Shown in pieces: positions 47,560-56,141 of a DNA stretch of 64,000 bases (the first letter of the stretch is position 1; the number at the start of each line of letters is the position of its first letter). The notes under the pieces were generated by a model that did no database searches, was not told the origin of the DNA, and was given only the letters and a program-made list of their open reading frames with translations. The position numbers were made by a program, and so were the translations under genes. The stretch is taken from NCBI GenBank assembly GCA_963814805.1, contig CAWFER010000012.1:248001-312000 (forward strand). The letters run 5' to 3'. The stretch is from AP-15 sp963814805 (GTDB taxonomy: Bacteria; Pseudomonadota; Alphaproteobacteria; ATCC43930; CGMCC-115725).

Positions 47560-49440
47560 ATGCCCGATACCGCGGTTGTTCACACCCAGGCGCATGTCAA
47601 GCTCGGCCAGAGCTTAGGGGTCGCGGCGCTCGGCGTCGTCTATGGCGATATCGGCACTTCGCCGCTCTATACCGTCAAACAATGCTTCGTGAATTTGATC
47701 GTCAGCGAGCGGCGCGTCTTCGGCGTGCTGTCGTTGATCGCCTGGGCGCTGATGCTGGTGGTCACGATCAAATACGTCCTGGTGCTGATGCGCGCGGACA
47801 ACCGCGGCGAGGGCGGCATTCTGGCTTTGATGGTGCTGGCTTTGCGCGCGGCAGCAGGAGGGCGCAACCGCTGGATCCTGTGGGCCGGGCTGTTTGGCGC
47901 GGCGTTGTTTTTCGGCGACGGGGTGATCACGCCGGCGATTTCGGTGCTGAGCGCGGTCGAGGGGCTGAAGGTCGCCACCCCCGCGCTCGAACCCTATGTG
48001 GTGCCGTTGACGTTGCTGCTGCTGATCGTGCTGTTCATGGTGCAGCGGCGCGGGACCGCGCTTGTCGGCGGCTATTTCGGCCCGGTCATGATCCTGTGGT
48101 TTGCGGTGATCGGGGTCCTCGGCGGGTTTGAAATCGCGCGACGCCCCTCGATCCTCTTGGCCATCGACCCGCGTTATGCGATCGATCTGTTTCTGCGCGA
48201 TCCGTGGCAGGGGTTTGTGCTGCTGGGCTCGGTGGTGCTGGCGGTGACCGGGGCCGAGGCGCTCTATGCCGATATGGGGCATTTCGGGCGTGGGCCGATC
48301 CGCCGGGCCTGGCTGCGTTTTGTCTTTCCCGCCCTGCTGCTCAATTATTTCGGCCAGGGGGCGCTGCTGCTGGCTCACCCCAGGGCGGTCGAGAACCCGT
48401 TTTTTCACTTGGCCACCGGCTGGATGGTCTATCCGCTTGTCGTGCTCGCCTCGAGCGCCACCGTGATCGCCTCGCAAGCGGTGATCACCGGGGCGTTTTC
48501 GATCACCCGCCAGGCGGTGCAGCTCGGCTATCTGCCGCGGATGCTGGTGCGCCACACCTCCGAGCAGGAGATCGGCCAGGTTTACGTGCCGGCGATGAAC
48601 GGCATCCTTCTGGTGGCGGTGGTGGCGACCGTGCTCGGCTTCCGTTCGTCCGACGCGCTCGGCGGCGCCTATGGCATCGCCGTCACCGGGACGATGACGG
48701 TCACCACCATCCTGGCCTTCATCTATCTGCGCTGGGGCGCCGGGTGGCGGCTGTGGCGCCTCGTTCCGATATTCGCCGTGTTTCTGACGGTCGATCTGTT
48801 CTTTTTCGGGGCCAATCTCCTGAAGATCATCGACGGCGGCTGGTTCCCGCTGGTCATCGCCTTCACCATCTATGCGGTGATGGTGACGTGGCTGTGGGGC
48901 CGGCGTCAGGTTGCGCTGCGGCGGGCCACCGGCGGGCTGCCGCTGGCGACCCTGATCGATACCTTGAAGCCCGACCGGCCGGCGCGGGTGCCAGGGACGG
49001 CCATCTACATGACCGCCCAGCTCGAGAATGTGCCCGCCGCGCTGTTACACAACATGAAGCACAACAAGGTCTTGCACGAGCGCAACGTGCTGATGACGGT
49101 GCGCACCGAGGACGTGCCCCGCCTACCCGAGGCCGAACGCCTGCAGATCGATCACCTCGGGCAGAATTTCCATACCGTCACCATCCGCTACGGCTTTCTC
49201 GAAGAACCCGATATCCCGCGGGCGCTGGCGCTGTGCCGGGTCGGCGGCTTCCGCTTCAACCTGATGGAGACCTCGTTCTTCGTCGGCCGCGAAAAGCTCG
49301 TCTTGAAGCGACCATCGGGCCTGCGGCTGCCGTTCAAGAAGCTGTTCATTCTGCTGTCGAACATGGCTCTCGACGCGACCGAGTTCTTCCACATTCCGAT
49401 CAACCGGATCGTCGAGCTGGGCGGCCAGGTCGAGCTTTGA
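47560..49440 (+). CDS. kup: Low-affinity potassium uptake protein Kup
   Basis: Proton-coupled K+ importer of the inner membrane, 626 residues, full length. N-terminus LGVAALGVVYGDIGTSPLYT is the KUP signature. Twelve hydrophobic segments, with LFFGDGVITPAISVLSAVEG (TM3-4 region) and VTGAEALYADMGHFGRGPI carrying the charged residues implicated in K+ binding, then SQAVITGAFSITRQAVQLGY. The C-terminal cytoplasmic part starts near 455 (IDTLKPDRPARVPGTAIYM). Intact; ATG 47560. Monocistronic by spacing. Confidence 0.96.
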   Translation: MPDTAVVHTQAHVKLGQSLGVAALGVVYGDIGTSPLYTVKQCFVNLIVSERRVFGVLSLIAWALMLVVTIKYVLVLMRADNRGEGGILALMVLALRAAAGGRNRWILWAGLFGAALFFGDGVITPAISVLSAVEGLKVATPALEPYVVPLTLLLLIVLFMVQRRGTALVGGYFGPVMILWFAVIGVLGGFEIARRPSILLAIDPRYAIDLFLRDPWQGFVLLGSVVLAVTGAEALYADMGHFGRGPIRRAWLRFVFPALLLNYFGQGALLLAHPRAVENPFFHLATGWMVYPLVVLASSATVIASQAVITGAFSITRQAVQLGYLPRMLVRHTSEQEIGQVYVPAMNGILLVAVVATVLGFRSSDALGGAYGIAVTGTMTVTTILAFIYLRWGAGWRLWRLVPIFAVFLTVDLFFFGANLLKIIDGGWFPLVIAFTIYAVMVTWLWGRRQVALRRATGGLPLATLIDTLKPDRPARVPGTAIYMTAQLENVPAALLHNMKHNKVLHERNVLMTVRTEDVPRLPEAERLQIDHLGQNFHTVTIRYGFLEEPDIPRALALCRVGGFRFNLMETSFFVGREKLVLKRPSGLRLPFKKLFILLSNMALDATEFFHIPINRIVELGGQVEL

Positions 49441-49484
49441 CGCAGATCGAACTGGGGATGACGCGCCGCTGTCGGCGGTCGCGA

Positions 49485-50192
49485 TCAGTGGATATCTTCC
49501 TGCTCGTCGAAGGCCTGGCGCAGCCGCGCGACCGAGAACCCGGGCGCCCTGGCGGCGTCGATGATCACCTTTTCGCGACGGGTCAGCAGCGCCACCGCCG
49601 CCGGGATGTCCTTGACCGCCTCCGGGGGAACCACGACGGCGCCGTGCCGGTCGGCGTGGATCAAATCATTCGGCGATACGGTCATGCCGGCAACGCTGAC
49701 GGTGCCGCCGAAATCAACGAGATGCACATGCGCGTGCGACGGCATGATCGAGCCGGCGAGAACGAAAAAGCCCTCGGCCATCACGTCGAGATCGCGCACC
49801 GAGCCGTCGGTGACGACGCCAATGCAGCCGAGCCCCTTATGGACGTTGGTCTGCACCTCGCCCCAGAACGCGCCAAAGCCGTAATCGGGCACATCGATGT
49901 CCTGGATCACGGCGATGCTCGGCAGCGGCTCCTTGGCGATGTGCGCGTAATAGCCGAGGCGGACCTCCTTCGCCTCGTCGCGGCCGCGCGGATGCGGCTC
50001 GCGCGAGCGGATGATGGCGGTGCGGGCGAAGGCCACGACCGGCTTCATCTCCGGAAACGGAGCGACCAGCGGGCGGCGGATAAAGCCCATCGCCCGGCGC
50101 GCCGGGGCGACGAGCTCGAGCGCGTTGCAGATCGTCGGCGTATCGAACGCCCGCAAAGCCTCGAGATCGGCAGGGTCTGGCAGACGCGGCAT
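49485..50192 (-). CDS. RraA-like/4-hydroxy-4-methyl-2-oxoglutarate aldolase family protein
   Basis: 235 residues, RraA/HMG-aldolase fold. Motifs: AFDTPTICNALELVAPARRA, VAFARTAIIRSREPHP, FGAFWGEVQTNVHKGLGCIG (G-E-x-x variant of GxE), GVVTDGSVRDLDVMAEGFFV (DGxxRD, metal-binding Asp), then NDLIHADRHGAVVVPPEAV. The DG-x-x-R-D motif and the D/R pair support an aldolase or decarboxylase acting on 4-carboxy-4-hydroxy-2-oxoacids of aromatic breakdown; RraA-type RNase E inhibition is less likely. Intact and convergent with kup. The VOC gene is divergent, 120 bp away. Confidence 0.88.
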   Translation of the reverse strand: MPRLPDPADLEALRAFDTPTICNALELVAPARRAMGFIRRPLVAPFPEMKPVVAFARTAIIRSREPHPRGRDEAKEVRLGYYAHIAKEPLPSIAVIQDIDVPDYGFGAFWGEVQTNVHKGLGCIGVVTDGSVRDLDVMAEGFFVLAGSIMPSHAHVHLVDFGGTVSVAGMTVSPNDLIHADRHGAVVVPPEAVKDIPAAVALLTRREKVIIDAARAPGFSVARLRQAFDEQEDIH

Positions 50193-50312
50193 CGGGCTTT
50201 CCTCCAGCGGATTGTCGAGGCGGAGGCTTTATTGGAGAATGCCGGGGGCCGGCAAGGCTTTTTCCGCCGCCAAGGCTTTTTCGCCGCCGACTGAAACGCG
50301 AGGAGAACGGGG

Positions 50313-50889
50313 ATGGCTGACTACGATCCCGACCGGGTCCGGAAATTGGAGCGCCCGCGCGGGCTGCCGTTCCAGATCGGCAAGATCGGGCATGTCGTCT
50401 TGAATGTGCGCGACGTCGAGCGTTCGGCGCGGTTCTATGTCGAGGTGCTGGGGTTTCGCATCTCCGACGTCTACCCGGAAGAGATGGTGCCGGGCGGTAT
50501 GGTGTTCCTGCGCTGCAACCCGGATCACCACGGCGTGGCCCTGGTCGGCTCGATGGCGGCCGAGGCGCCAAATCTCGAGCTCAATCACCTTGCCTTCGAG
50601 GTGGCGACCCTCGACGAGGTGGTGCGGGCGCGCGACCATCTGCGCCGGCACGGGGTCCAAGATCGATTTCGAAGGCCGTCGCCGCGCCGGCTGCCAGCTC
50701 GCCGTCGAGTTCCGCGATCCTGACAATCACCGGCTCGAAATCTATTGGGGCATCGACCAGATCGGCTCGGATGGGCAGGTCCGCCCGGCCACCGAGTGGA
50801 AAGGCATGCGCAATCTCGCCGATGCGATCGCCGACCCGGTGCGCGGCCAGGACACCACCTTGCACGATCCTGCTCTGCGCCAGGGCTGA
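50313..50889 (+). pseudogene. VOC family (glyoxalase/extradiol dioxygenase-like) protein, frameshifted
   Basis: About 192 residues. ATG 50313 follows gaggaga. Beta-alpha-beta-beta-beta motifs: GKIGHVVLNVRDVERSARFY (metal His), RCNPDHHGVALVGS, LNHLAFEVATLDEVVRARD (His). Near 50657 the frame shifts and continues KIDFEGRRRAGCQLAVEFRD, PDNHRLEIYWGIDQIG (metal Glu in LEIYW), ending HDPALRQG. All three metal ligands exist if repaired. Possibly a catechol dioxygenase-like or glyoxalase member; it stands near the RraA-like aldolase, in line with aromatic catabolism. Confidence 0.8.
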
Positions 50890-50968
50890 GCCGATCTGCG
50901 GCGCCTGTCGCCGGCCCGGCCGGCGCCGCAGGCATTGCAGCGGCCGGCCGGGCCGGGCATGGTGCGGG

Positions 50969-51379
50969 ATGATCGAGGATCGCTCCGCCGCGGCCGGGCT
51001 CGGCGCCTCCTACACCGTGACCGTGCGCGGCCTCGTGTTGATGTGCAGCATCGGCATCCGCCGGCGCGAGCGCGAATACCAGCAGCGGGTCCGCGTTTCG
51101 GTCGATCTGACCGCGATATCCGCCGCCGCCATTCCCGGCGAGGACCGCCGCCGCATCATCAATTATGAGAAGATCGTGGCCGCGATCCGCGACATCGCCG
51201 GATCGGGGCATATCGATTTGTGCGAGGGCTTTGCCGAGCGGATCTGCAACGCCTGCTTTGCCGACCCGCGGGTCGAGCGGGTCCGGGCGTGGGTTGAAAA
51301 GCTCGATGTCTTTCCCGATGCCGAGGGCGTCGGCGCGGTCATCGAGCGCACCCGGCCGGCCCCGCCCAGCCCCGGCTGA
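50969..51379 (+). CDS. folB: Dihydroneopterin aldolase
   Basis: Folate-pathway enzyme cleaving dihydroneopterin to 6-hydroxymethyldihydropterin and glycolaldehyde; forms an octameric cytoplasmic ring. 136 residues from ATG 50969. Motifs: YTVTVRGLVLMCSIGIRRRE (start of the T-fold; R-R-R-E resembles the GxxxxE pattern), QQRVRVSVDLTA, INYEKIVAAIRDI (conserved NYE), and HIDLCEGFAERICNACFADP (the Glu-x-x-A region), AWVEKLDVFPDAEGVGAVIER (conserved K). Three bases separate it from folP, so they are one operon. Confidence 0.9.
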   Translation: MIEDRSAAAGLGASYTVTVRGLVLMCSIGIRRREREYQQRVRVSVDLTAISAAAIPGEDRRRIINYEKIVAAIRDIAGSGHIDLCEGFAERICNACFADPRVERVRAWVEKLDVFPDAEGVGAVIERTRPAPPSPG

Positions 51380-51382
51380 GCC

Positions 51383-52228
51383 GTGCCGAACGCGGCAGCG
51401 CCTGGCCCGGCGATCCTCGGCATCGTCAACGTCACCGAGGATTCGTTCTCCGACGGCGGCCGGTTTCTCGATAGTCGGGCAGCGCTGGCCCAGGCTCGGT
51501 CGCTGGTCGGGGCCGGAGCGCAGATCATCGATCTCGGCGCCGCGGCCAGCAACATCGACGCCGCGCCGGTCGCCGCCGCCGAGGAGATCCGCCGCCTCGA
51601 CCCGCTGATCGCGGCGCTCGCGGCCGACGGCACGCCGGTCTCGGTCGACAGCTTCGCACCCGAGGCGCAGCGTTTCGCGATCGCGCGCGGGGTCGCTTTC
51701 CTCAATGATATCCAGGGTTTCCCCGACCCGACCGTCTATCCCGAGCTGGCTGCCGCAAGCTGCCGGCTGGTCGTCATGCATGCGGTGCACGGACGCGGCC
51801 GGGCCCAACGGGTCGAGCTGTCGGCCGACGAAGTATGGCGGCGCATCCATGCCTTCTTCACCGATCGCGTGACAGCGCTCGAACGCGCCGGGATCGCCCG
51901 CGAGCGGCTGATCCTCGATCCCGGCATGGGCTTTTTCCTCAGCAGCCGGCCCGAGGCTTCGCTGCGGGTGCTGGCCGGCCTCGATCGGCTGAAGCAGGCG
52001 TTCGGGCTGCCGATCCTGATTTCGGTTTCGCGCAAATCGTTTCTGCGCGCGGTGACGAGCCGCCCCACCGCGGCCGAACTCGGCGCTGCGACCCTCGCGG
52101 CCGAGCTCTTCGCGGCGGAACAGGGCGCCGACTACATCCGCACCCACGACCCCGGTCCACTCGCCGATGGACTCAAAGTCATCGCGGCGCTGCGTCGGCA
52201 ATACGTGGAAGAGAGTGCGAAGTCGTAA
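51383..52228 (+). CDS. folP: Dihydropteroate synthase, Sul-like variant (GTG start)
   Basis: Condenses 6-hydroxymethyldihydropterin diphosphate with p-aminobenzoate; TIM barrel, 281 residues. GTG 51383, 3 bp after folB. ILGIVNVTEDSFSDGGRF (residues 11-28) is the DHPS signature. Other blocks differ from canonical DHPS and follow the mobile sulfonamide-resistance enzymes Sul1/2/3: GAAASNIDA (52-60) replaces GGESTRPG; SFAPEAQRFAIARGVAFLND (90-109); IQGFPDPTVYPEL (110-122); CRLVVMH (127-133); LDPGMGFFLSSRPEASL (178-194); SVSRKSFL (214-221). The C-terminal RTHDP (253-257) retains the phosphate-site Arg and His. I infer a chromosomal Sul-type FolP; whether it confers resistance is not shown. Confidence 0.92.
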   Translation: MPNAAAPGPAILGIVNVTEDSFSDGGRFLDSRAALAQARSLVGAGAQIIDLGAAASNIDAAPVAAAEEIRRLDPLIAALAADGTPVSVDSFAPEAQRFAIARGVAFLNDIQGFPDPTVYPELAAASCRLVVMHAVHGRGRAQRVELSADEVWRRIHAFFTDRVTALERAGIARERLILDPGMGFFLSSRPEASLRVLAGLDRLKQAFGLPILISVSRKSFLRAVTSRPTAAELGAATLAAELFAAEQGADYIRTHDPGPLADGLKVIAALRRQYVEESAKS

Positions 52229-52231
52229 GTC

Positions 52232-52251
52232 GAAGCCCGCGCGCGGGCTTC
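52232..52251. terminator. 20-bp perfect palindrome after folP
   Basis: GAAGCCCGCG and its exact complement, beginning 4 bases after the folP stop codon. A strong GC stem at an operon end fits a terminator of the folB-folP unit; no T-run follows, so a Rho-independent role is uncertain. Confidence 0.4.
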
Positions 52252-52421
52252 CGGTCAGCGCCGGAATACCCGGCCGCGTGCTCGAAATGGTGGCGCTCTA
52301 CCCGCAGCTGGCGCGCACTCAGGCGGGCGGCGTCAAATACCCGCCGGCGCCGCGGCAGAAGCAGCATCGCCGATGTCGCCGTAGTATCCTCGGGTCTGTG
52401 CTCTTCGATGGAGGCGTTTAC

Positions 52422-52883
52422 GTGAACCGATCTGTTGTTCATGCCGTCTGCCCGTCCTGCGGCGCCATCAACCGGATCCCGCCGGACCGACCGGCGCGCC
52501 AGGCCAAATGCGGAACCTGCCATCAGCCGATCTTTGCCGGAACCCCGGTCATGGCCGACGCCAATACTTTCGAGCGCCATCTGACGCGCAACGACATCCC
52601 GGTGCTGGTCGATTTCTGGGCGCCGTGGTGCGGACCCTGCCGGGCCATGGCCCCGGCATATGAGCGCGCCGCCGCCGAGCTCGAACCCGACTTTCGACTG
52701 CTCAAGGTCAATACCGAGGACGAGCCCAGCGTGGCGGCGCGCTACCATATCCGCAGCATTCCCACCATGATGATGTTCGCCGGCGGGCGTCAGATCGCGC
52801 AGCGCGCCGGGGCCAGCGACACGAGCAGCATCGTCGCCTGGGCCAGGGCCCACGCGCCCGCCGCCGGTTCCGCGCGCCCGTAA
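52422..52883 (+). CDS. trxC: Thioredoxin TrxC (zinc-ribbon thioredoxin 2)
   Basis: 153 residues from GTG 52422 (SD ggagg 8 bases before). An N-terminal zinc ribbon has CPSCG (Cys10, 13) and CGTCHQP (Cys30, 33); the thioredoxin domain follows with LVDFWAPWCGPCRAMAPAYE, active site WCGPC (69-73), and the cis-Pro in RSIPTMMMFAGGRQIAQRAG. This matches TrxC, a cytoplasmic disulfide reductase that responds to oxidative stress in enterobacteria. Intact. Preceded by a 193-bp gap after folP that includes the palindrome. Confidence 0.94.
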   Translation: MNRSVVHAVCPSCGAINRIPPDRPARQAKCGTCHQPIFAGTPVMADANTFERHLTRNDIPVLVDFWAPWCGPCRAMAPAYERAAAELEPDFRLLKVNTEDEPSVAARYHIRSIPTMMMFAGGRQIAQRAGASDTSSIVAWARAHAPAAGSARP

Positions 52884-53153
52884 TGCGCGTGGCGCGGGCG
52901 GGACCATTGCGCCGATCAATTTTTTCTCGGGCCCTGCTGCGGGTGTTGGCGGCGCAGAGGAGGTCAGTGGAGACGGTTGCCGCTGCCCGCCTCGGCTCCC
53001 GCCTGCCGCAACACGCTTTGCAGCTGCCCGACAGCCCCCGTGAGAACGGCAACCGGCGCCGCGGCCGCCGAGCCGCACCGACCGGACCGAGAACTGCGAC
53101 GGCGCAATGTCAGGGCGCTAACATGCAGTGGGAGTCACGCGCGGAGGCGGATC

Positions 53154-54419
53154 ATGTCGGGAGACTTCATTCGAATCGCCACGGCCGACGGTCGTGGGTT
53201 TCGCGCCTACCTCGCCGCGCCGCTGGCGGGGAGCGGGCCGGGGATCGTGCTGCTGCACACCGCCTTCGGCCTCGACCGGCACATGCGCGACAAGGCCCGG
53301 CTCTATGCCGAGGAAGGTTACGTGGTGATCTGCCCTGACCTTTATTGGCGCATCGCGCCGGGGTTGGACCTCAGCCAAACCGAGGCCGACCGGCAGCGGA
53401 TGTTGGCCCTCCGCCAGAAATTCGACAGCACCGTCGCCCTCGCCGATGTCGCCACGACCGTAGCGATGCTGCGCGCCCGCGGCGAATGCACCGGCAGGAT
53501 CGGGGCGATCGGGTTTGGCCTCGGCGGCGGCCTTGCCTGTCGCGCCGCGGCCGAGGGCGGCATCGATTGCGCCATCGCCTATTACGGGGTCGGCATCGAC
53601 GCGGCGCTCGCCCTGGCGCCCCGGATCGTCTGCCCGATGGCGCTGCATTTCGCCGAGAACGACGATTACGTCCCGCTTTCGACGGCGGCGCGGGCAGGGC
53701 AAGCGTTCGCCGGCCGGCCCGACATCCGGATCCATACCTATCCGGGCGCCAGCCACGGCTTCGCCCGCCTGGACGGCGGCGATTACCACAAGCCGGCGGC
53801 GGGCCTCGCCCATTCGCGCTCGGTGGCGCTGCTGCGCCGCGCGATCGGCCCCGACTACGACCTTGAAGCCTTGTGGGAGGCGCATACCCGGTACGAATTC
53901 GTCACCCGCGATGTCGCTGCGACGATGGCGACGATGGTCGCCGACCCTTATGTCAACCACGTCCCGGTAATGACCGGCGGGGTTGGCGCGAGCGACCTCG
54001 CGCGCTTCTACGCCAACCATTTCATCCCGAAATGCCCGAAGGACATGGCGATGACGCCGATCTCGCGCACGGTCGGCGCCGATCGCATCGTCGACGAGAT
54101 GCTGACCTCCTTCACCCACGACGTTGAGATCGACTGGATGCTGCCGGGGGTGGCGCCGACTGGCCGTCGGGTCGAGGTGCCGATCGTGGCGATCGTCGGC
54201 TTTCGCGGCGACAAGCTCTATCACGAGCACATCTATTGGGACCAGGCGAGTGTGCTGGTGCAGATCGGTCTGCTCGACCCCAAGGGCCTGCCGGTCGCCG
54301 GGGCCGAAGCCGCGCGAAAGCTCGTCGACGAGACCCGCCCGTCGAAGAGCTTGATGCGGCGCTGGGCCGAGAGCGCGCCGGCAGACAGGAGCGGAACCCC
54401 GCGGCCGGATCGCCGTTAG
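53154..54419 (+). CDS. Dienelactone-hydrolase-like protein fused to a SnoaL/NTF2-like domain
   Basis: 421 residues; ATG 53154 follows ggagg. Residues ~1-235 are a dienelactone hydrolase fold: FRAYLAAPLAGSGPGIVLLH, AFGLDRHMRDKARLYAEEGY, VICPDLYWR, then the elbow GAIGFGLGGGLACRAA, the acid in HFAENDDYVPLS and the base in YPGASHGFARLDG. The nucleophile of GxCxGG is Gly here, not Cys/Ser. Residues ~275-400 (YVNHVPVMTGGVGASDLARF, then HDVEIDWMLPGVAPTGRRVE) look like a SnoaL/NTF2-like polyketide-cyclase-type domain. Substrate unknown; the alpha/beta half may be non-catalytic. Confidence 0.85.
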   Translation: MSGDFIRIATADGRGFRAYLAAPLAGSGPGIVLLHTAFGLDRHMRDKARLYAEEGYVVICPDLYWRIAPGLDLSQTEADRQRMLALRQKFDSTVALADVATTVAMLRARGECTGRIGAIGFGLGGGLACRAAAEGGIDCAIAYYGVGIDAALALAPRIVCPMALHFAENDDYVPLSTAARAGQAFAGRPDIRIHTYPGASHGFARLDGGDYHKPAAGLAHSRSVALLRRAIGPDYDLEALWEAHTRYEFVTRDVAATMATMVADPYVNHVPVMTGGVGASDLARFYANHFIPKCPKDMAMTPISRTVGADRIVDEMLTSFTHDVEIDWMLPGVAPTGRRVEVPIVAIVGFRGDKLYHEHIYWDQASVLVQIGLLDPKGLPVAGAEAARKLVDETRPSKSLMRRWAESAPADRSGTPRPDRR

Positions 54420-54494
54420 GGAGCGGGAGCCGCGCCGCCGAATACGGGATGGGTCTTCTGTCGGCGTCATTTGAGATCAAAAGGGAGTCGTTAG

Positions 54495-54893
54495 ATGGCG
54501 GCAAATCTCGACAACTATCTCGATCTTCTGCAGCAGAAAAAAGCCTTCGCCGATCTCGCCACGGTGATGCCCGATGGTACCCCGCAGGTGACGCCGGTGT
54601 GGTTCGACTACAGCGGCGGCAAAGTGCGGGTGAACACCGCCCGCGGCCGCACCAAGGCGCGCAACTTGAAGCCCGGCGCGCCGGTGGCGCTGGCGATCGT
54701 CGACCCCGACAACGCCTATCGTTATGTGCAGATCCGCGGCCGCGTCGCCAGCGCCACCGAACAGGGCGCCGACGCGCACATCGACGCGCTGGCCAAGAAA
54801 TATCTCGGCAAGGACACCTATCCGTTCCGCCAGCCGGGCGAAGTGCGCATCATGTACGAGATCGAGCCGGTATCGGTATCCGGCATGAGCTGA
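54495..54893 (+). CDS. PPOX-class F420-dependent oxidoreductase
   Basis: 132 residues, split beta-barrel flavin/F420-binding fold. Typical: FADLATVMPDGTPQVTPVWF (residues 18-37), GKVRVNTARGRTKARNLKPG, VALAIVDPDNAYRYVQIRGR and REPG-like RQPGEVRIMYEIEPVSV. Proteins of this group bind F420 (or FMN) and reduce small substrates, often without known physiological partners. SD-like agggag lies 8 bases before ATG 54495. Intact. Two LLM-family genes elsewhere in the window may use the same cofactor. Confidence 0.88.
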   Translation: MAANLDNYLDLLQQKKAFADLATVMPDGTPQVTPVWFDYSGGKVRVNTARGRTKARNLKPGAPVALAIVDPDNAYRYVQIRGRVASATEQGADAHIDALAKKYLGKDTYPFRQPGEVRIMYEIEPVSVSGMS

Positions 54894-54968
54894 GGCTGGC
54901 AGCCAGCTAGGGGCGACGCGCGGGCCGAGAGCGGGGCTGGGGTTCGTAATTACCTTCGGGCGGTGGAC

Positions 54969-55160
54969 TCAGCCTGCCTTATCGTCCGGCAACTTCTGCA
55001 TGGTTTCCGGATCTCGTTCGATCGCCAACAGCAGGGCGCGCGCGGGGGCGTCGGGTACGCTACGTTGCTGCCCCAGTCGCGCAGTGTCGTGATCGGCAGG
55101 TGAAAGGGCGTGGGCGAACTCGACCTCCGTCAATCCGAGACGCTGGCGAAGCAGTCGGTC
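54969..55160 (-). pseudogene. Broken helix-turn-helix (XRE-like) regulator remnant
   Basis: The minus strand shows LLRQRLGLTEVEFAHAL, then with one frame change LPITTLRDWGQQRSVPDAPA and RALLLAIERDPETMQKL, and a stop at 54969-54971. This is the pattern of small XRE-type antitoxin-like regulators (LTxxEFA...LRDWExGRRxPDxPARALLxxIxxxPE). A clear start is not found before the PAP2 gene end at 55179, so it is probably a degraded or frameshifted copy. Nothing else was found between 54894 and 55178. Confidence 0.5.
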
Positions 55161-55178
55161 GCCGCCTTGGGCAAGGGT

Positions 55179-56099
55179 TCACCGATGCGCCAATGCACGT
55201 GGTTGCCCGTCACGCTGTTGCCAAAATCCGGCACCGAAGAAGCGCCTCGTCCCTACGATCGCAAATCCGGCAACGGCCGCGCCTCCGATCATGTCGATCA
55301 GATAGTGATCGCCGCCGTATGGGATCGAGATCAGCATTAGCAGGTTCACCGTCAGGAATGCCGGAAAGCTCCACCAGTTACCGCGATGCGCGTCGGCGAA
55401 GAGGATCGCCATGACGGTGTGGAAGGACGGGAAAGACACGATTCCGACGTAGGGAAGAGAGTTCTCAAAACCATAGCGCAAGGACTGAATTATATAGGCG
55501 GGGGGCGGATTATAGCCATAGGCCTCAGCTGGCCCGATCGCCGGGAAAAAAGTCGAAATGGCGATCGTTGCAAGAAGTGCCAGCAGCATCGAGGTCAGCA
55601 GCTCGCAGTTTCGGGTCCGCGGCCCCCACAGCGCGAAAATCCCGACCGATAAAATCGGCTGCCAGAAGTAACTCTCATAAGCCAGATCTTGGATGCTCGC
55701 AAAGACTGGATGGGATACTACGAGTTGTGCCCAATGTATCCAATGAAAGCCTAGCGCTGCGTCCGCTTCAGCCAGCATTTTGTCCTTCAGCGGCAACCCT
55801 GCCGCATTTGCGAGATAGGTCAGCCTGGTCCCGAATATCGGGAATGTCAGCCACAATCCGACATAGAGGGCACCCTCCGCCAGCATTCGCGCAGGTCTGA
55901 CGGCCGAATACACCGCCGCGATGGCGAAGCATGCCGCGGGCGCCGCGAGCAGCAAAGGCAAGGCAGGGCGCCACTCGATGCCGTCCCAGCGGTTCCATAC
56001 CAGAGATACGGCGGCCATCACGGCGACGACGATAACGGGAACGACGTTCTGATAGCGCAATGTCGGCGCGTGCCTCAGCGCGGCCGAAGAGGCGGGCAT
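55179..56099 (-). CDS. PAP2-family phosphatase (inositolphosphotransferase-like), membrane protein
   Basis: 306 residues with six or so membrane segments. Phosphatase motifs: YFWQPILSVGIFALWGPRTR (C1-like region), VGIVSFPSFHTVMAILFADA (C2, SxxSFHT) and YGGDHYLIDMIGGAAVAGFA (C3, H-x-x-x-D). This set fits the PAP2_3 group that includes inositol phosphorylceramide synthase-like and lipid phosphate phosphatases. Active-site His are thus present. Base composition is lower in GC than the adjoining genes. Intact. The XRE remnant is 3' to it. Confidence 0.85.
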   Translation of the reverse strand: MPASSAALRHAPTLRYQNVVPVIVVAVMAAVSLVWNRWDGIEWRPALPLLLAAPAACFAIAAVYSAVRPARMLAEGALYVGLWLTFPIFGTRLTYLANAAGLPLKDKMLAEADAALGFHWIHWAQLVVSHPVFASIQDLAYESYFWQPILSVGIFALWGPRTRNCELLTSMLLALLATIAISTFFPAIGPAEAYGYNPPPAYIIQSLRYGFENSLPYVGIVSFPSFHTVMAILFADAHRGNWWSFPAFLTVNLLMLISIPYGGDHYLIDMIGGAAVAGFAIVGTRRFFGAGFWQQRDGQPRALAHR

Positions 56100-56141
56100 G
56101 GCGGCTCCGGGGGCGGTGGCGTGTCCGCCACTCTGCCAAGG

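Noticed and set aside
48204..50294. 696-codon plus-strand frame overlapping kup and the RraA-like gene
   Set aside because: Frame shadow of kup; no motif and no plausible start.
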